From the NCBI RefSeq assembly GCF_013358405.1, contig NZ_CP054836.1:930001-994000 (forward strand): a stretch of DNA of 64,000 nucleotides. The letters run 5' to 3'. Positions 16,694 to 24,410 of the stretch are shown here, piece after piece (position 1 is the first letter of the stretch; the number at the start of each line of letters is the position of its first letter). The DNA comes from Oricola thermophila (GTDB lineage: Bacteria > Pseudomonadota > Alphaproteobacteria > Rhizobiales > Rhizobiaceae). The position numbers and the translations under genes are program-made. The notes under the pieces were generated by a model. The model worked only from the letters and a program-made list of their open reading frames with translations. It made no database searches and was not told the DNA's origin.

Positions 16694-16766
16694 CATATGC
16701 GCGAAGCCCCGATTTTTGAAGTGATGAAATTGCATGGCTCCCATGCGGATTGTGCATTGCACAATC
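16694..16766 (-). promoter_or_regulatory. Promoter and palindromic activator-like sites, module 2
   Basis: On the minus strand, CTTCAA (16716-16721) and CATATG (16694-16699) are 16 bases apart, predicting a start near 16687. A perfect 19-base palindrome, GATTGTGCATTGCACAATC (16748-16766), is centred at 16757, exactly 63 bases from the outer base of the -10, the same distance as TGTGCAATGCACA in module 1. A second inverted repeat, GCATGG/CCATGC (16732-16746), lies between. CTTCAA and CATATG weakly resemble an RpoH-type promoter, so the sigma factor is uncertain. Confidence 0.55.
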
Positions 16767-17048
16767 CTGCCGTGAATGTGCCTGATTGTGGGCGGGCGAA
16801 ATTGCGCGAAATGCCTCAAATTGCTGCCTGCTATCTTCGTTGCCCAAAAGCAAGGCAGGCGCAGTGGCATTGATTTCGACGCGCGGAAGGGGGCTTCTTC
16901 CCGCCTGCAGCACTATGTCATTGAGCCTGGACAGGCGTTGGGCGTCTGCAAGTCAAGCTGCTGAAGCGATGAATGGTAGCAATCCGTCAGGAACTGCCGT
17001 CCCAGCCGATTCTACCGCTTGTGAGCGCGCAATACCGGCATTTTTTCA
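16767..17048. other. Intergenic region without a recognisable gene
   Basis: No reading frame here resembles a protein. A nested hairpin is visible near 16824-16862: GCCTGC pairs with GCAGGC, with an inner TTGC/GCAA. A short GGAAG/CTTCC hairpin lies near 16885-16902. A T-run ends the region just before the tRNA promoter. A small RNA is possible but I see no promoter or terminator pair that defines one. Confidence 0.4.
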
Positions 17049-17076
17049 TTGATCGCTGCGCCTGCGGTGGTATAGA
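17049..17076 (+). promoter_or_regulatory. Candidate promoter for tRNA-Leu(UAG)
   Basis: TTGATC (17049-17054) and TATAGA (17071-17076) are 16 bases apart, about 43 bases before the mature tRNA. The match to the alphaproteobacterial housekeeping consensus is reasonable. Confidence 0.5.
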
Positions 17077-17118
17077 CGCGCGTTCAAGCGGCATGCTCTG
17101 TCATGTCCTCGGACAAAT

Positions 17119-17203
17119 GCGGATATGGCGGAACTGGTAGACGCACTGGATTTAGGTTCCAGCGCCGCAAGGCGTGGGGGTTCGACTCCCTCTATCCGCA
17201 CCA
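17119..17203 (+). tRNA. tRNA-Leu (anticodon UAG)
   Basis: A class II tRNA with acceptor stem GCGGATA/TATCCGC, D-arm containing TGGCGGAACTGGTAGACGC, anticodon stem CTGGA/TCCAG with loop TTTAGGT (anticodon TAG), a long variable arm around GCCGCAAGGC, and T-arm GGGGGTTCGACTCCC. CCA is encoded at 17201-17203. The tRNA decodes CUN codons. tig starts 75 bases downstream. Confidence 0.98.
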
Positions 17204-17278
17204 CCATCCCGCCGGGCAAGGCAATCGCGCCGTCAGGCCACGCTTGTGGATGGCGGCATACAGAATGAAGGTTGAACA

Positions 17279-18757
17279 ATGCAGGTAAGCGAAACCCTCA
17301 ACGAAGGGCTGAAACGGGAAATCAAGGTCGTCGTTCCGAAGGCGGACCTCCAGTCCAGGCTCGGCGCCCGTCTGGAAGACGCGAAGGGCAAGGTACAGCT
17401 CAAGGGTTTTCGTCCGGGCAAGGTTCCGGTAGCGCACCTGCGCAAAATGTACGGCAAGTCCTTCATGGCGGAGATCGTCAACGAGATTCTCAGCGAGACT
17501 CCGCGCTCGATCCTCGCGGACCGCGGTGAGAAGTCTGCGACGCAGCCGGAAATCGACATGACCGAGGACGAGAAGGAAGCAGAGAAGGTGCTTTCCGGCG
17601 ATGCCGATTTCGAATTCTCCATGAAGTACGAAGTCATCCCGCCGATCGAGATCAAGGATTTCTCTTCGATCAAGATTACCCGCGAGGTCGTCGAAATTCC
17701 CGATGAGGAAGTCGAAGAGCAGGTCAAGCGCATTGCCCAGTCGGCGGCGACCTACGAACCGAAGGACGGCAAGGCGGAGAACGGTGACCGTGTCACCATG
17801 GACTACGTCGGCAAGATCGATGGCGAGGCCTTTGAAGGTGGCACCGATACTGACGCCAAGCTTGTGCTCGGTTCCGGCCAGTTCATTCCCGGTTTCGAGG
17901 ACCAGCTTGTCGGCGTGAAGGCCGGCGATGAAAAACAGGTGAAGGTGACCTTCCCTGAGGACTACGGCGCAGCGCAGCTGGCCGGGAAGGAAGCCACGTT
18001 TGACGTTACGGTCAAGGAAGTGGCGAGCGCCGGCGAAATCGTGATCGACGACGAACTGGCCTCTAAGCTGGGGCTTGAAAGCGCCGAACGTCTGCGCGAA
18101 GTCGTCCGTGAGCAGATCGAGAGCCAGTACGGCTCGATCACGCGTCAGAAGGTGAAGCGCCAGCTTCTTGATGCGCTGGACGAGGATTACAAGATTGAAA
18201 CCCCGTCCAAGCTGGTCGATGCCGAATTCAACAATATCTGGAACCAGATCACGAGTGAGCTCGAGCAGGCAGGCAAGACCTTCGAGGACGAGGATACGAC
18301 CGAGGACGAAGCCCGCGAGGAATACATGCGGCTTGCGGAGCGCCGCGTCCGGCTCGGTCTCGTTCTCTCGGAGATCGGCGAGCAAGCCGGTATCCAGGTC
18401 AGCGAGCAGGAATTGCAGCAGGCCGTGATGAACCACGTCCGCCAGTATCCTGGCCAGGAACAGCAGGTCTTCGATTTCTTCAAGAACAATCCCGATGCGG
18501 TCGCCAATCTGCGCGCGCCGATCTTTGAAGAAAAGACCGTCGACTACCTCCTCGAAAAGGTGTCCGTCACCGACAAGACTGTTGGGAAGGATGAGCTGAT
18601 GGCGGACGAAGAGGACGAAAAGTCGGCGAAACCGGCGAAAAAGAAGGCTGCTCCGAAGAAGAAGGCCGCCGCCAAGAAGGATGATGCGGCGGAGAAGGCC
18701 GAGCCTGCCAAAAAGGCCGCGCCGAAGAAGAAAAAGGCCGAGGAAGCGGGCGAATAG
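17279..18757 (+). CDS. tig: Trigger factor
   Basis: A ribosome-associated chaperone that meets nascent chains at the exit tunnel. The 492-residue protein has the N-terminal ribosome-binding domain with the GFRPGKVP signature near residues 43-50, an FKBP-like peptidyl-prolyl isomerase domain (about 160-245, with [20 protein letters not shown] and [15 protein letters not shown]), a helical C-terminal arm domain, and an unusually long Lys/Ala/Glu-rich tail from about residue 448. That low-complexity tail is common in rhizobial trigger factors. A strong terminator follows the stop. Confidence 0.98.
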   Translation: MQVSETLNEGLKREIKVVVPKADLQSRLGARLEDAKGKVQLKGFRPGKVPVAHLRKMYGKSFMAEIVNEILSETPRSILADRGEKSATQPEIDMTEDEKEAEKVLSGDADFEFSMKYEVIPPIEIKDFSSIKITREVVEIPDEEVEEQVKRIAQSAATYEPKDGKAENGDRVTMDYVGKIDGEAFEGGTDTDAKLVLGSGQFIPGFEDQLVGVKAGDEKQVKVTFPEDYGAAQLAGKEATFDVTVKEVASAGEIVIDDELASKLGLESAERLREVVREQIESQYGSITRQKVKRQLLDALDEDYKIETPSKLVDAEFNNIWNQITSELEQAGKTFEDEDTTEDEAREEYMRLAERRVRLGLVLSEIGEQAGIQVSEQELQQAVMNHVRQYPGQEQQVFDFFKNNPDAVANLRAPIFEEKTVDYLLEKVSVTDKTVGKDELMADEEDEKSAKPAKKKAAPKKKAAAKKDDAAEKAEPAKKAAPKKKKAEEAGE

Positions 18758-18781
18758 GCACCGGTTTCAAGACGCTAGCGG

Positions 18782-18815
18782 ATCCGCCGGAGGCAGGCGC
18801 CTTCGGCGGATTTTT
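18782..18815 (+). terminator. Rho-independent terminator after tig
   Basis: ATCCGCCGGAGGC (18782-18794) pairs with GCCTTCGGCGGAT (18799-18811) with a single G-U wobble and a four-base loop, followed by TTTTT. The end of the convergent oxidoreductase gene abuts the T-run. Confidence 0.92.
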
Positions 18816-19942
18816 CATGCGCGCAGGCGGTTTTCCGGCAGGAACCGGCCCGGCAGGAAACCGGGACGCTCTCCGCCGGCCAGGGTAATCACGGCCTCTG
18901 CCATGAGATGTGCAATGCCGAAACCGATCTTGAAGCCGCCGGTGGCGATCGAGACGTTGGCGAAGCCGGGCAGCGGACCGACGAGCGGCTCGCGGCCGGC
19001 GGCCCTGGGGCGGATACCTGCCCATCGTTCAAGCACCTGCGCGTTCTCCAGGAGCGGGCAGAGCCGCCGCGCCGCGGCGATCACGTCCTCAAGCGCCGCG
19101 TCCGTGCCATGCGGGTCGCCGAATTCGTTCTCGGATGTCGAACCGACCGCGACATCGCCGGTCTCGTGAACGATGACATAGGTGCCGCTGTCGAAGAGTA
19201 TGGGCGATGCCGGGTCGATTGGCGCCGCCGGCCGGAGCAGGGCCGCCTGACCCTTCACGCCCTGGCCAATCTGCGAGACGAAGTGGCCGGAGAGCAGGGA
19301 AAAACTCTCCCAGCCGGCGCAGAGAACCGCGTGTCCGGCGGAAATCTTTTCCCCGCTCTCAAGGGCGAGCGTTCCGTCCCGGCCGATGGCGGCGATTCCG
19401 GTGCCCTGCCGAAACTCGACGCCGAGCCGACCGAGCGCCCCGGTCAGGGCGGCCGCAAGGCGACGCGGATCCACGCGGGCCGAAAGGTTGTCCGAGTTGG
19501 CGCCAAACGGCATTTCCCCCTGCGGCAGGTATGCCGGGTTCGGCATTGCGTCGACGATGCTCCAGGAATAGGGAAAGGGCCAGTTGGTCCGGGACGCCTC
19601 GACCCATTGCGCGCTTTGGCGGCGTTTCTCGAGATTGCGGATTGGCATGACGCGTCCGCAGCGGCGATATCCGGCCGGCAGTTCCGAGAATGCCTCGACT
19701 TCCCGAATTTCTTCCTCGAGAGAAACCAGCGCGTCCAGCTGGAACTGCTTCTTCTCGTTCCAGCCGGTCGGCTGGTGCGGCATCAGTGCCCCCATGACGC
19801 CACCGCTTGCACCGGCGCCGATCCTGCGTTTTTCGAACAGAAGAACTGACAGGCCTTGCCGTGCGGCGCGGTATGCGGTCCATAGACCGACAATACCACC
19901 GCCTACCACGGCAATGTCAGGCGAGGGGACTGAAACAGGCAT
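18815..19942 (-). CDS. FAD-dependent oxidoreductase (DAO family; possibly the MnmC oxidase half)
   Basis: A 375-residue flavoprotein with the Rossmann motif IAVVGGGIVGLWTAYRAARQG at the N-terminus and a DAO-family C-terminal substrate domain ending in IATGGFKIGFGIAHLMAEA. It resembles ThiO/amino acid oxidase-like enzymes. Its start lies eight bases from the divergent mnmD start, and in enterobacteria the MnmD methyltransferase is fused to a DAO domain in MnmC, which removes the carboxymethyl group from cmnm5s2U. I therefore suggest, as inference only, that this is the separate oxidase partner. I chose ATG 19942; TTG 19951 is possible. No clear Shine-Dalgarno is seen. Confidence 0.8.
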   Translation of the reverse strand: MPVSVPSPDIAVVGGGIVGLWTAYRAARQGLSVLLFEKRRIGAGASGGVMGALMPHQPTGWNEKKQFQLDALVSLEEEIREVEAFSELPAGYRRCGRVMPIRNLEKRRQSAQWVEASRTNWPFPYSWSIVDAMPNPAYLPQGEMPFGANSDNLSARVDPRRLAAALTGALGRLGVEFRQGTGIAAIGRDGTLALESGEKISAGHAVLCAGWESFSLLSGHFVSQIGQGVKGQAALLRPAAPIDPASPILFDSGTYVIVHETGDVAVGSTSENEFGDPHGTDAALEDVIAAARRLCPLLENAQVLERWAGIRPRAAGREPLVGPLPGFANVSIATGGFKIGFGIAHLMAEAVITLAGGERPGFLPGRFLPENRLRA

Positions 19943-19950
19943 GGCGTGCA

Positions 19951-20649
19951 ATGGCTGATCTTGAACGGGATGAACTGAGCTGGCTCGATGGCGATATGCC
20001 GTATTCGACGCGATTTGGCGACCATTTCTATTCCCGCGCGGACGGGCGTGCGGAATGCGGCCACGTGTTCATGGGAGGAAACGGGTTGCCGGAACGGTGG
20101 GCCGGAGCAGACCGCTTCACCATCGGCGAACTCGGGTTCGGCACGGGACTCAATTTCCTCGAGACCTGGCGGGCATGGCGCGAGTGCCGCGTGCCCGGAC
20201 AGGTGCTGGATTTCGTTTCCTTCGAGGCTTTTCCCATGGAGGAAAAAGCCATCGAGCGGGCACTGGTGCATTGGCCTCAACTCACGGGCCTCAAGGAGAG
20301 CCTGTTGCGTCATTGGCCCGGACTCGGGATTCCGCCGACCCGCTGGAAGATGGACGAACAAACCGGCCTGACCGTGATCGTGGGTGATGCGCTGAATGGC
20401 GTTTCCGGTTGGTCCGGTGCCGCGGATGCCTGGTATCTCGACGGTTTTGCCCCGGCGAGGAATCCGGAGATGTGGTCTGCGGAACTCATGCAGGCGGTTG
20501 CGGACCGGACGCGGCCCGGCGGGACATTCGCCAGCTATACTGCCGCCGGCTGGGTGCGACGGAATCTGGAAGCCGCCGGCTTCACCGTCACGAAGCGTCC
20601 CGGTCATGCCGGGAAACGAGAAATGATTTGCGGGGTCTTGGCCCCCTAG
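19951..20649 (+). CDS. mnmD: tRNA (mnm5s2U34)-methyltransferase MnmD
   Basis: The 232-residue protein belongs to the DUF752/MnmD family, which uses S-adenosylmethionine for the last methylation that gives 5-methylaminomethyl-2-thiouridine at the tRNA wobble base. The N-terminus has the family pattern MPYSTRFGDHFYSRADGRAE, the SAM site is GELGFGTGLNFLETW near residue 60, and YLDGFAPARNPEMWS near residue 160 is diagnostic. The start, ATG 19951, is only eight bases from the divergent oxidoreductase start, so its upstream signals must lie within that gene. The stop TAG overlaps the stop of the convergent methyltransferase in the sequence CTAG. Confidence 0.93.
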   Translation: MADLERDELSWLDGDMPYSTRFGDHFYSRADGRAECGHVFMGGNGLPERWAGADRFTIGELGFGTGLNFLETWRAWRECRVPGQVLDFVSFEAFPMEEKAIERALVHWPQLTGLKESLLRHWPGLGIPPTRWKMDEQTGLTVIVGDALNGVSGWSGAADAWYLDGFAPARNPEMWSAELMQAVADRTRPGGTFASYTAAGWVRRNLEAAGFTVTKRPGHAGKREMICGVLAP

Positions 20650-21497
20650 TTCTTCCGGGCAACGACAAGCCAGCCGGGAATCGGCACGTCCTTTTCCATG
20701 CGTACGGTAATTTTCTCGAAGGCAGTGATGTTTCCGAAACCGGATTCCTCCAGAGTCTTTTCCAAGTATGTAGCGGAATGGGCAAAACGTTGGTTCGGCG
20801 TTACATTCCAAGGCCTCCCGGCGAATTCTTCTTCTGACATGGTTTCCGACGAGAATGCAAAATACGCACCGGACATGGTGTTGGCGGCAATGCCGGCGAA
20901 AAGTGGCTCGAGGGCGCCGAGATAAGGCAAGACATCCGTGGCCACGACGAGATCGAACTCCGCGTAATCGCCGTCCGACCCGGCCTGCTCCCGTGCCCTG
21001 CGCCATTCCTCCAGGAAATGCACCGCCTCGTTGACGTAAAGCTCGTCATAGACAGCGCGTTCGTCGGCCTGATCGACCATCTTCTCGGAGATGTCGACGC
21101 CGGTCGTGTGTTCGCATAGCGGACCAAGTGTCATGCCGGAAAGGCCCGTGCCGCAGCCAAGGTCGAGCATGCGCGCGAAACGCGCGTTCGGGTCTGCGGA
21201 AATGATCTCCGCGAGCTGCATGGGCACGGCGTAGCCGAGCTGCCCGGTCAGAATGTCGTCGAAAACCTCGGCGTGCTGGTCGAACAAGGTCGCCACATAG
21301 GCGTCAGGTGCCTTCGCCGGTGCTTCGCCCAGTCGCATCGATGCCAGCCGTACCGATGCCCCGCAGCGGTCTTCCGGGTCGATTTCCAGGCAGGCTCGAT
21401 AGAGGCTCGCCGCTTCCTCGCCTTTGCCGGCCTTCTCCAGATCAAGGGCCCGATTGTAGGCATCGGCGAGCCGGTCGATATCGCTTTCGGAAAGCAT
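20646..21497 (-). CDS. Class I SAM-dependent methyltransferase with TPR-like N-terminus
   Basis: A 283-residue protein. Residues about 1-60 form a TPR-like helical pair (YNRALDLEKAGKGEEAASLYRACLEIDP). The methyltransferase domain starts near residue 95 with motif I MLDLGCGTGLSG and continues with VDISEKMVDQADER. This domain pairing is frequent in rhizobial methyltransferases whose substrate is unknown. The start is taken as ATG 21497 (MLSESDIDR); the frame is open to a TTG at 21527. Its stop overlaps that of mnmD. Confidence 0.88.
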   Translation of the reverse strand: MLSESDIDRLADAYNRALDLEKAGKGEEAASLYRACLEIDPEDRCGASVRLASMRLGEAPAKAPDAYVATLFDQHAEVFDDILTGQLGYAVPMQLAEIISADPNARFARMLDLGCGTGLSGMTLGPLCEHTTGVDISEKMVDQADERAVYDELYVNEAVHFLEEWRRAREQAGSDGDYAEFDLVVATDVLPYLGALEPLFAGIAANTMSGAYFAFSSETMSEEEFAGRPWNVTPNQRFAHSATYLEKTLEESGFGNITAFEKITVRMEKDVPIPGWLVVARKN

Positions 21498-21618
21498 GAA
21501 GCGTGTCTGTCCCGAATTGTTACACAAAGAATTGCTTAACCATGGCGCTTAGACAAATGTCAAAACGGCACATGTATCGTTTCGTACATGGGGTCTGAAT
21601 CGAGAACGGGGGCTGACC

Positions 21619-22620
21619 ATGTTCGACTATGAGCATTCATTGCCGATAAGGCAGCTGATAGACAAGGGGCACGTCACTGATGAAGACGTGCTGAATCTGC
21701 GTCGCGAAGTCTATCGCAACGGCGTGGTCAATCGCGAGGAAGCGAGCGGTCTCTTTGCATTCGACCAGCATGCAACCAAGAAACCGGACAGTTGGCGCGA
21801 GTTCTTTGTCGAGGCCATTGCGGACTACATCGTCGTCCAGGAGGCGCCACGCGGCTACATTTCCGAAGCCAATGCGGAATGGCTGATCGAGAACATCTCC
21901 AAGGATGGCGTTGTCGACCACCGGACCGAGCTGGAATTGCTGATCAAGTCCATGGAACTTGCCAACAGCGTTCCGCCGAAACTTGCCGCATTCGCATTGC
22001 AGCAGGTGGCCAATGCCGTCCTGGAAGGCAAGGGTGTGATCGCCCGCGATCGGGAACTGAAGCCAGGCGTGATCGGTGAAACCGAAGTGGAGCTGCTGCG
22101 CAGGATTCTCTATGCCTCCGGAAGCGACGGAAGCGTCGCGGTTACCCGAAACGAGGCAGAGGTGCTGTTCGATCTCAACGACCGGACCAGTGAAGCGGAA
22201 AACCATCCGTCCTGGAGCGAGCTGTTCATCAAGGCGATCGCCTGTTCGGTGATGGCCGCATCCGGTTACGAAGTGCCGGACCGGGAGGAAGCATTGCGTC
22301 GAGAAGAGTGGCTGAACGACACCTCCGTCAATCTCGGCGGCTTCTTTTCGAGAATGTTCTCCGGCAGCCTCTCGGCCCATATGGACGCGGTCCGGGCGGA
22401 AACCGGATCGGAAGCCTATTACGCGCGGCGAAACGCCCAGATGGCGGGAAATATTCGTTCAGCGGAAAAGGTGGACAAGTCGGAGGCCGCCTGGCTCGCA
22501 GAGCGGATTGGTCGCGACGGGAAGCTGCACGAGAACGAGAAGGAGTTGCTGGCCTTCCTGAAGAAGGAATCGCCGGAGATTCACCCGATCCTGCAACCGC
22601 TTCTCGACAAGGTGGCCTGA
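21619..22620 (+). CDS. Internally repeated protein of unknown function (TerB/EF-hand-like helices)
   Basis: 333 acidic residues without a signal peptide or membrane segment. The sequence contains a duplicated unit of about 150 residues: NGVVNREEASGLFAFDQ with SWREFFVEAIADYI in the first half (about 30-75), and SVAVTRNEAEVLFDLND with SWSELFIKAIACSV in the second (about 172-215). Each is followed by a shorter element, SKDGVVDHRTELELL and GRDGKLHENEKELLAFL. The DG-x-hydrophobic-x-x-x-E spacing recalls TerB-like or EF-hand-like helix pairs, but I cannot name a function. The gene is divergent from the methyltransferase. Confidence 0.85.
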   Translation: MFDYEHSLPIRQLIDKGHVTDEDVLNLRREVYRNGVVNREEASGLFAFDQHATKKPDSWREFFVEAIADYIVVQEAPRGYISEANAEWLIENISKDGVVDHRTELELLIKSMELANSVPPKLAAFALQQVANAVLEGKGVIARDRELKPGVIGETEVELLRRILYASGSDGSVAVTRNEAEVLFDLNDRTSEAENHPSWSELFIKAIACSVMAASGYEVPDREEALRREEWLNDTSVNLGGFFSRMFSGSLSAHMDAVRAETGSEAYYARRNAQMAGNIRSAEKVDKSEAAWLAERIGRDGKLHENEKELLAFLKKESPEIHPILQPLLDKVA

Positions 22621-22625
22621 GCGCC

Positions 22626-23012
22626 TCAGACTTCCCTGCCGCGCTGCAGACGCGTCAGCTCGTCCTCGATGCGGGCAAGAACCGCGCCGGTTTCCTCATG
22701 CAGCTGGCGCGCCTTCCTGAATTGCCCGCGCAGCACGGTGATCGCATCGTTGCGCGGATCATCTTGCGGAGCATCGCCGACACCGTAGAGCAGCCAGGGC
22801 AGGCTGACATTCAGGATGCCCGCGATCATCGACAGCCGGTTCGCACGCGGCTCGGAGCGATCGCTTTCCCAAGCCTGGACCGTTGCCGTTTTCACGCCGA
22901 GCCGGCGGGCGAACTGCGCCGTCGTCATGCCGCTTGCATCGCGTGCGCGCGACAGGCGTCCGCCGAGGGTGTCGGAATCCGGCGTTTCAGTAAAAATCGT
23001 ATCTTCGGTCAT
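22626..23012 (-). CDS. XRE-family helix-turn-helix transcriptional regulator
   Basis: 128 residues with a Cro/CI-type helix-turn-helix at about 18-72 (LGGRLSRARDASGMTTAQFA, LGVKTATVQAWESDRSEPRANRL). The charged C-terminal helix, with RKARQLHEETGAVLARIEDEL, probably dimerises the protein. It lies 17 bases downstream of fghA on the same strand and may be read from the formaldehyde-detoxification transcript. Its targets are unknown. Confidence 0.9.
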   Translation of the reverse strand: MTEDTIFTETPDSDTLGGRLSRARDASGMTTAQFARRLGVKTATVQAWESDRSEPRANRLSMIAGILNVSLPWLLYGVGDAPQDDPRNDAITVLRGQFRKARQLHEETGAVLARIEDELTRLQRGREV

Positions 23013-23029
23013 GATTCCATCCTGTCCGT

Positions 23030-23872
23030 TTATGCGCCGAGCCGGGCGGCATGCCAGCGCAGGTGGTCCTCCATGAATGTGGAGATGAAGTTATAGGAAT
23101 GATCGTAGCCTGGCTGCATGCGAAGCGTCAGCGGGATGCCTGATTTGCGGCATGCTTCCTCAAAGAGCCAAGGCCGCAGCCCGTCATCGAGAAACTGGTC
23201 GGCGTCTCCCTGATCGATCAGGAACTCGTGGAAGCGCTTGCCGTCCTCGACCAGAAGACAGGCATCATGGGCGCGCCAGCGGCTCTCGTCATCGCCCAAA
23301 TAGGTTGCAAATGCATTGCGCGCCCAGTCCGCGGTGGACGGGTTTACGATAGGGGCGAATGCCGAGCACGAGCGAAAGCGCTCGGGATCGTTTAGTGCAA
23401 TCGTCAGAGCACCGTGGCCGCCCATCGAATGACCGAATATCGCCTGGCGGCTCATGTCGACGGGAAACCGCTCGGCAATCAGTTCGGGCAATTCCCCGGT
23501 GACATAGGAATACATCCTGTAGTTTCGTGACCAAGGTTCCTGCGTCGCGTCGACATAGAAGCCGGCACCCGTGCCAATCTGCCAATTGTCCTTCTCGTCA
23601 TGAACATGGTCACCGCGCGGACTGGTGTCCGGGCAGACGATGACGAGGCCGAGCTCGGCGGCGACGCGGCGATATTCACCCTTGTCCATGACATTCTGGT
23701 GGGTGCAGGTCAGGCCCGAAAGATACCAGAGGACGGGGCAGGGGGCCTGTGCCGCCTGCGGCGGCACGAAAACGGCGAAAGTCATTTCGCAATCCGTCGT
23801 TGCCGCCGGATGCGAGTAGACACCCTGTGTGCCTTCGAAGGCTTTCGATTCCGATACCGTTTTCATCATCAT
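23030..23872 (-). CDS. fghA: S-formylglutathione hydrolase
   Basis: Hydrolyses S-formylglutathione to formate and glutathione, the second step of glutathione-dependent formaldehyde oxidation. The 280-residue esterase-D family protein has the nucleophile motif GHSMGGHGA near residue 150 and the conserved YLSGLTCTHQNVMDKGEYRR near residue 50. It shares strand and neighbourhood with the S-(hydroxymethyl)glutathione dehydrogenase gene at 24411-25535, separated only by yaiI. Confidence 0.96.
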   Translation of the reverse strand: MMMKTVSESKAFEGTQGVYSHPAATTDCEMTFAVFVPPQAAQAPCPVLWYLSGLTCTHQNVMDKGEYRRVAAELGLVIVCPDTSPRGDHVHDEKDNWQIGTGAGFYVDATQEPWSRNYRMYSYVTGELPELIAERFPVDMSRQAIFGHSMGGHGALTIALNDPERFRSCSAFAPIVNPSTADWARNAFATYLGDDESRWRAHDACLLVEDGKRFHEFLIDQGDADQFLDDGLRPWLFEEACRKSGIPLTLRMQPGYDHSYNFISTFMEDHLRWHAARLGA

Positions 23873-23890
23873 ACGATCCCGTTTCCCGTT

Positions 23891-24358
23891 CTATGTCGGT
23901 TTCGTTGCTCGCCGGCAGAAGCCGTCCAGCGCCTGCAGGAACGTGGAGCGGTCGGCGCGCGAGAAGGCGCGATTGAAACCTCGGTCCTCGCCCGTTTCCC
24001 GCAAATGCTGCTTGAAGTCACGCATCGCGACCGCCATGCCGATGGATTCAGGGGTGTGTACGCGACCGGTGTTACCGATGACATGCACCCCCTTCTCCAC
24101 GCAGCGGGCGGCCAGCGGAATATCCTGCGTCACGACAATGTCCCCGGCCTCGGCATGTTCCGCGATCCAGTCGTCGGCGGCGTCGGCCGACTTGGGGACG
24201 ACGACATTGCGGACCATCGGATCGCGCGACGGACGAAGCCCGCCATTGGACACGAATGTCACGACAAGCCCGTGGCGCTCGGCGACCCGGACGATCTCGT
24301 CCTTGACGGGGCAGGCGTCTGCATCGACGAAGATGATGGGGCGTTGCGTCACCGTCAT
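23891..24358 (-). CDS. YaiI/YqxD (DUF188) family protein
   Basis: 155 residues with the DUF188 hallmark IFVDADACPVKDEIVRVAERH at the N-terminus and VVTQDIPLAARCVEKG near residue 80. The fold is PIN-like, suggesting nucleic-acid or nucleotide chemistry, but no activity is established. It lies between frmA and fghA on the same strand with gaps of 52 and 18 bases, so it is probably part of the same transcript; a functional link to formaldehyde is not known. Confidence 0.94.
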   Translation of the reverse strand: MTVTQRPIIFVDADACPVKDEIVRVAERHGLVVTFVSNGGLRPSRDPMVRNVVVPKSADAADDWIAEHAEAGDIVVTQDIPLAARCVEKGVHVIGNTGRVHTPESIGMAVAMRDFKQHLRETGEDRGFNRAFSRADRSTFLQALDGFCRRATKPT

Positions 24359-24410
24359 GGTTCGGTTCGTGCCCGCATCATCCTTTCCGTCCTGCCCGGC
24401 GCGACACCCA

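Noticed and set aside
16497..16913. 138-codon version of the second DUF1127 gene
   Set aside because: Similarity to copy 1 and to the family begins at ATG 16643; the extension covers the promoter-like and palindromic sites.
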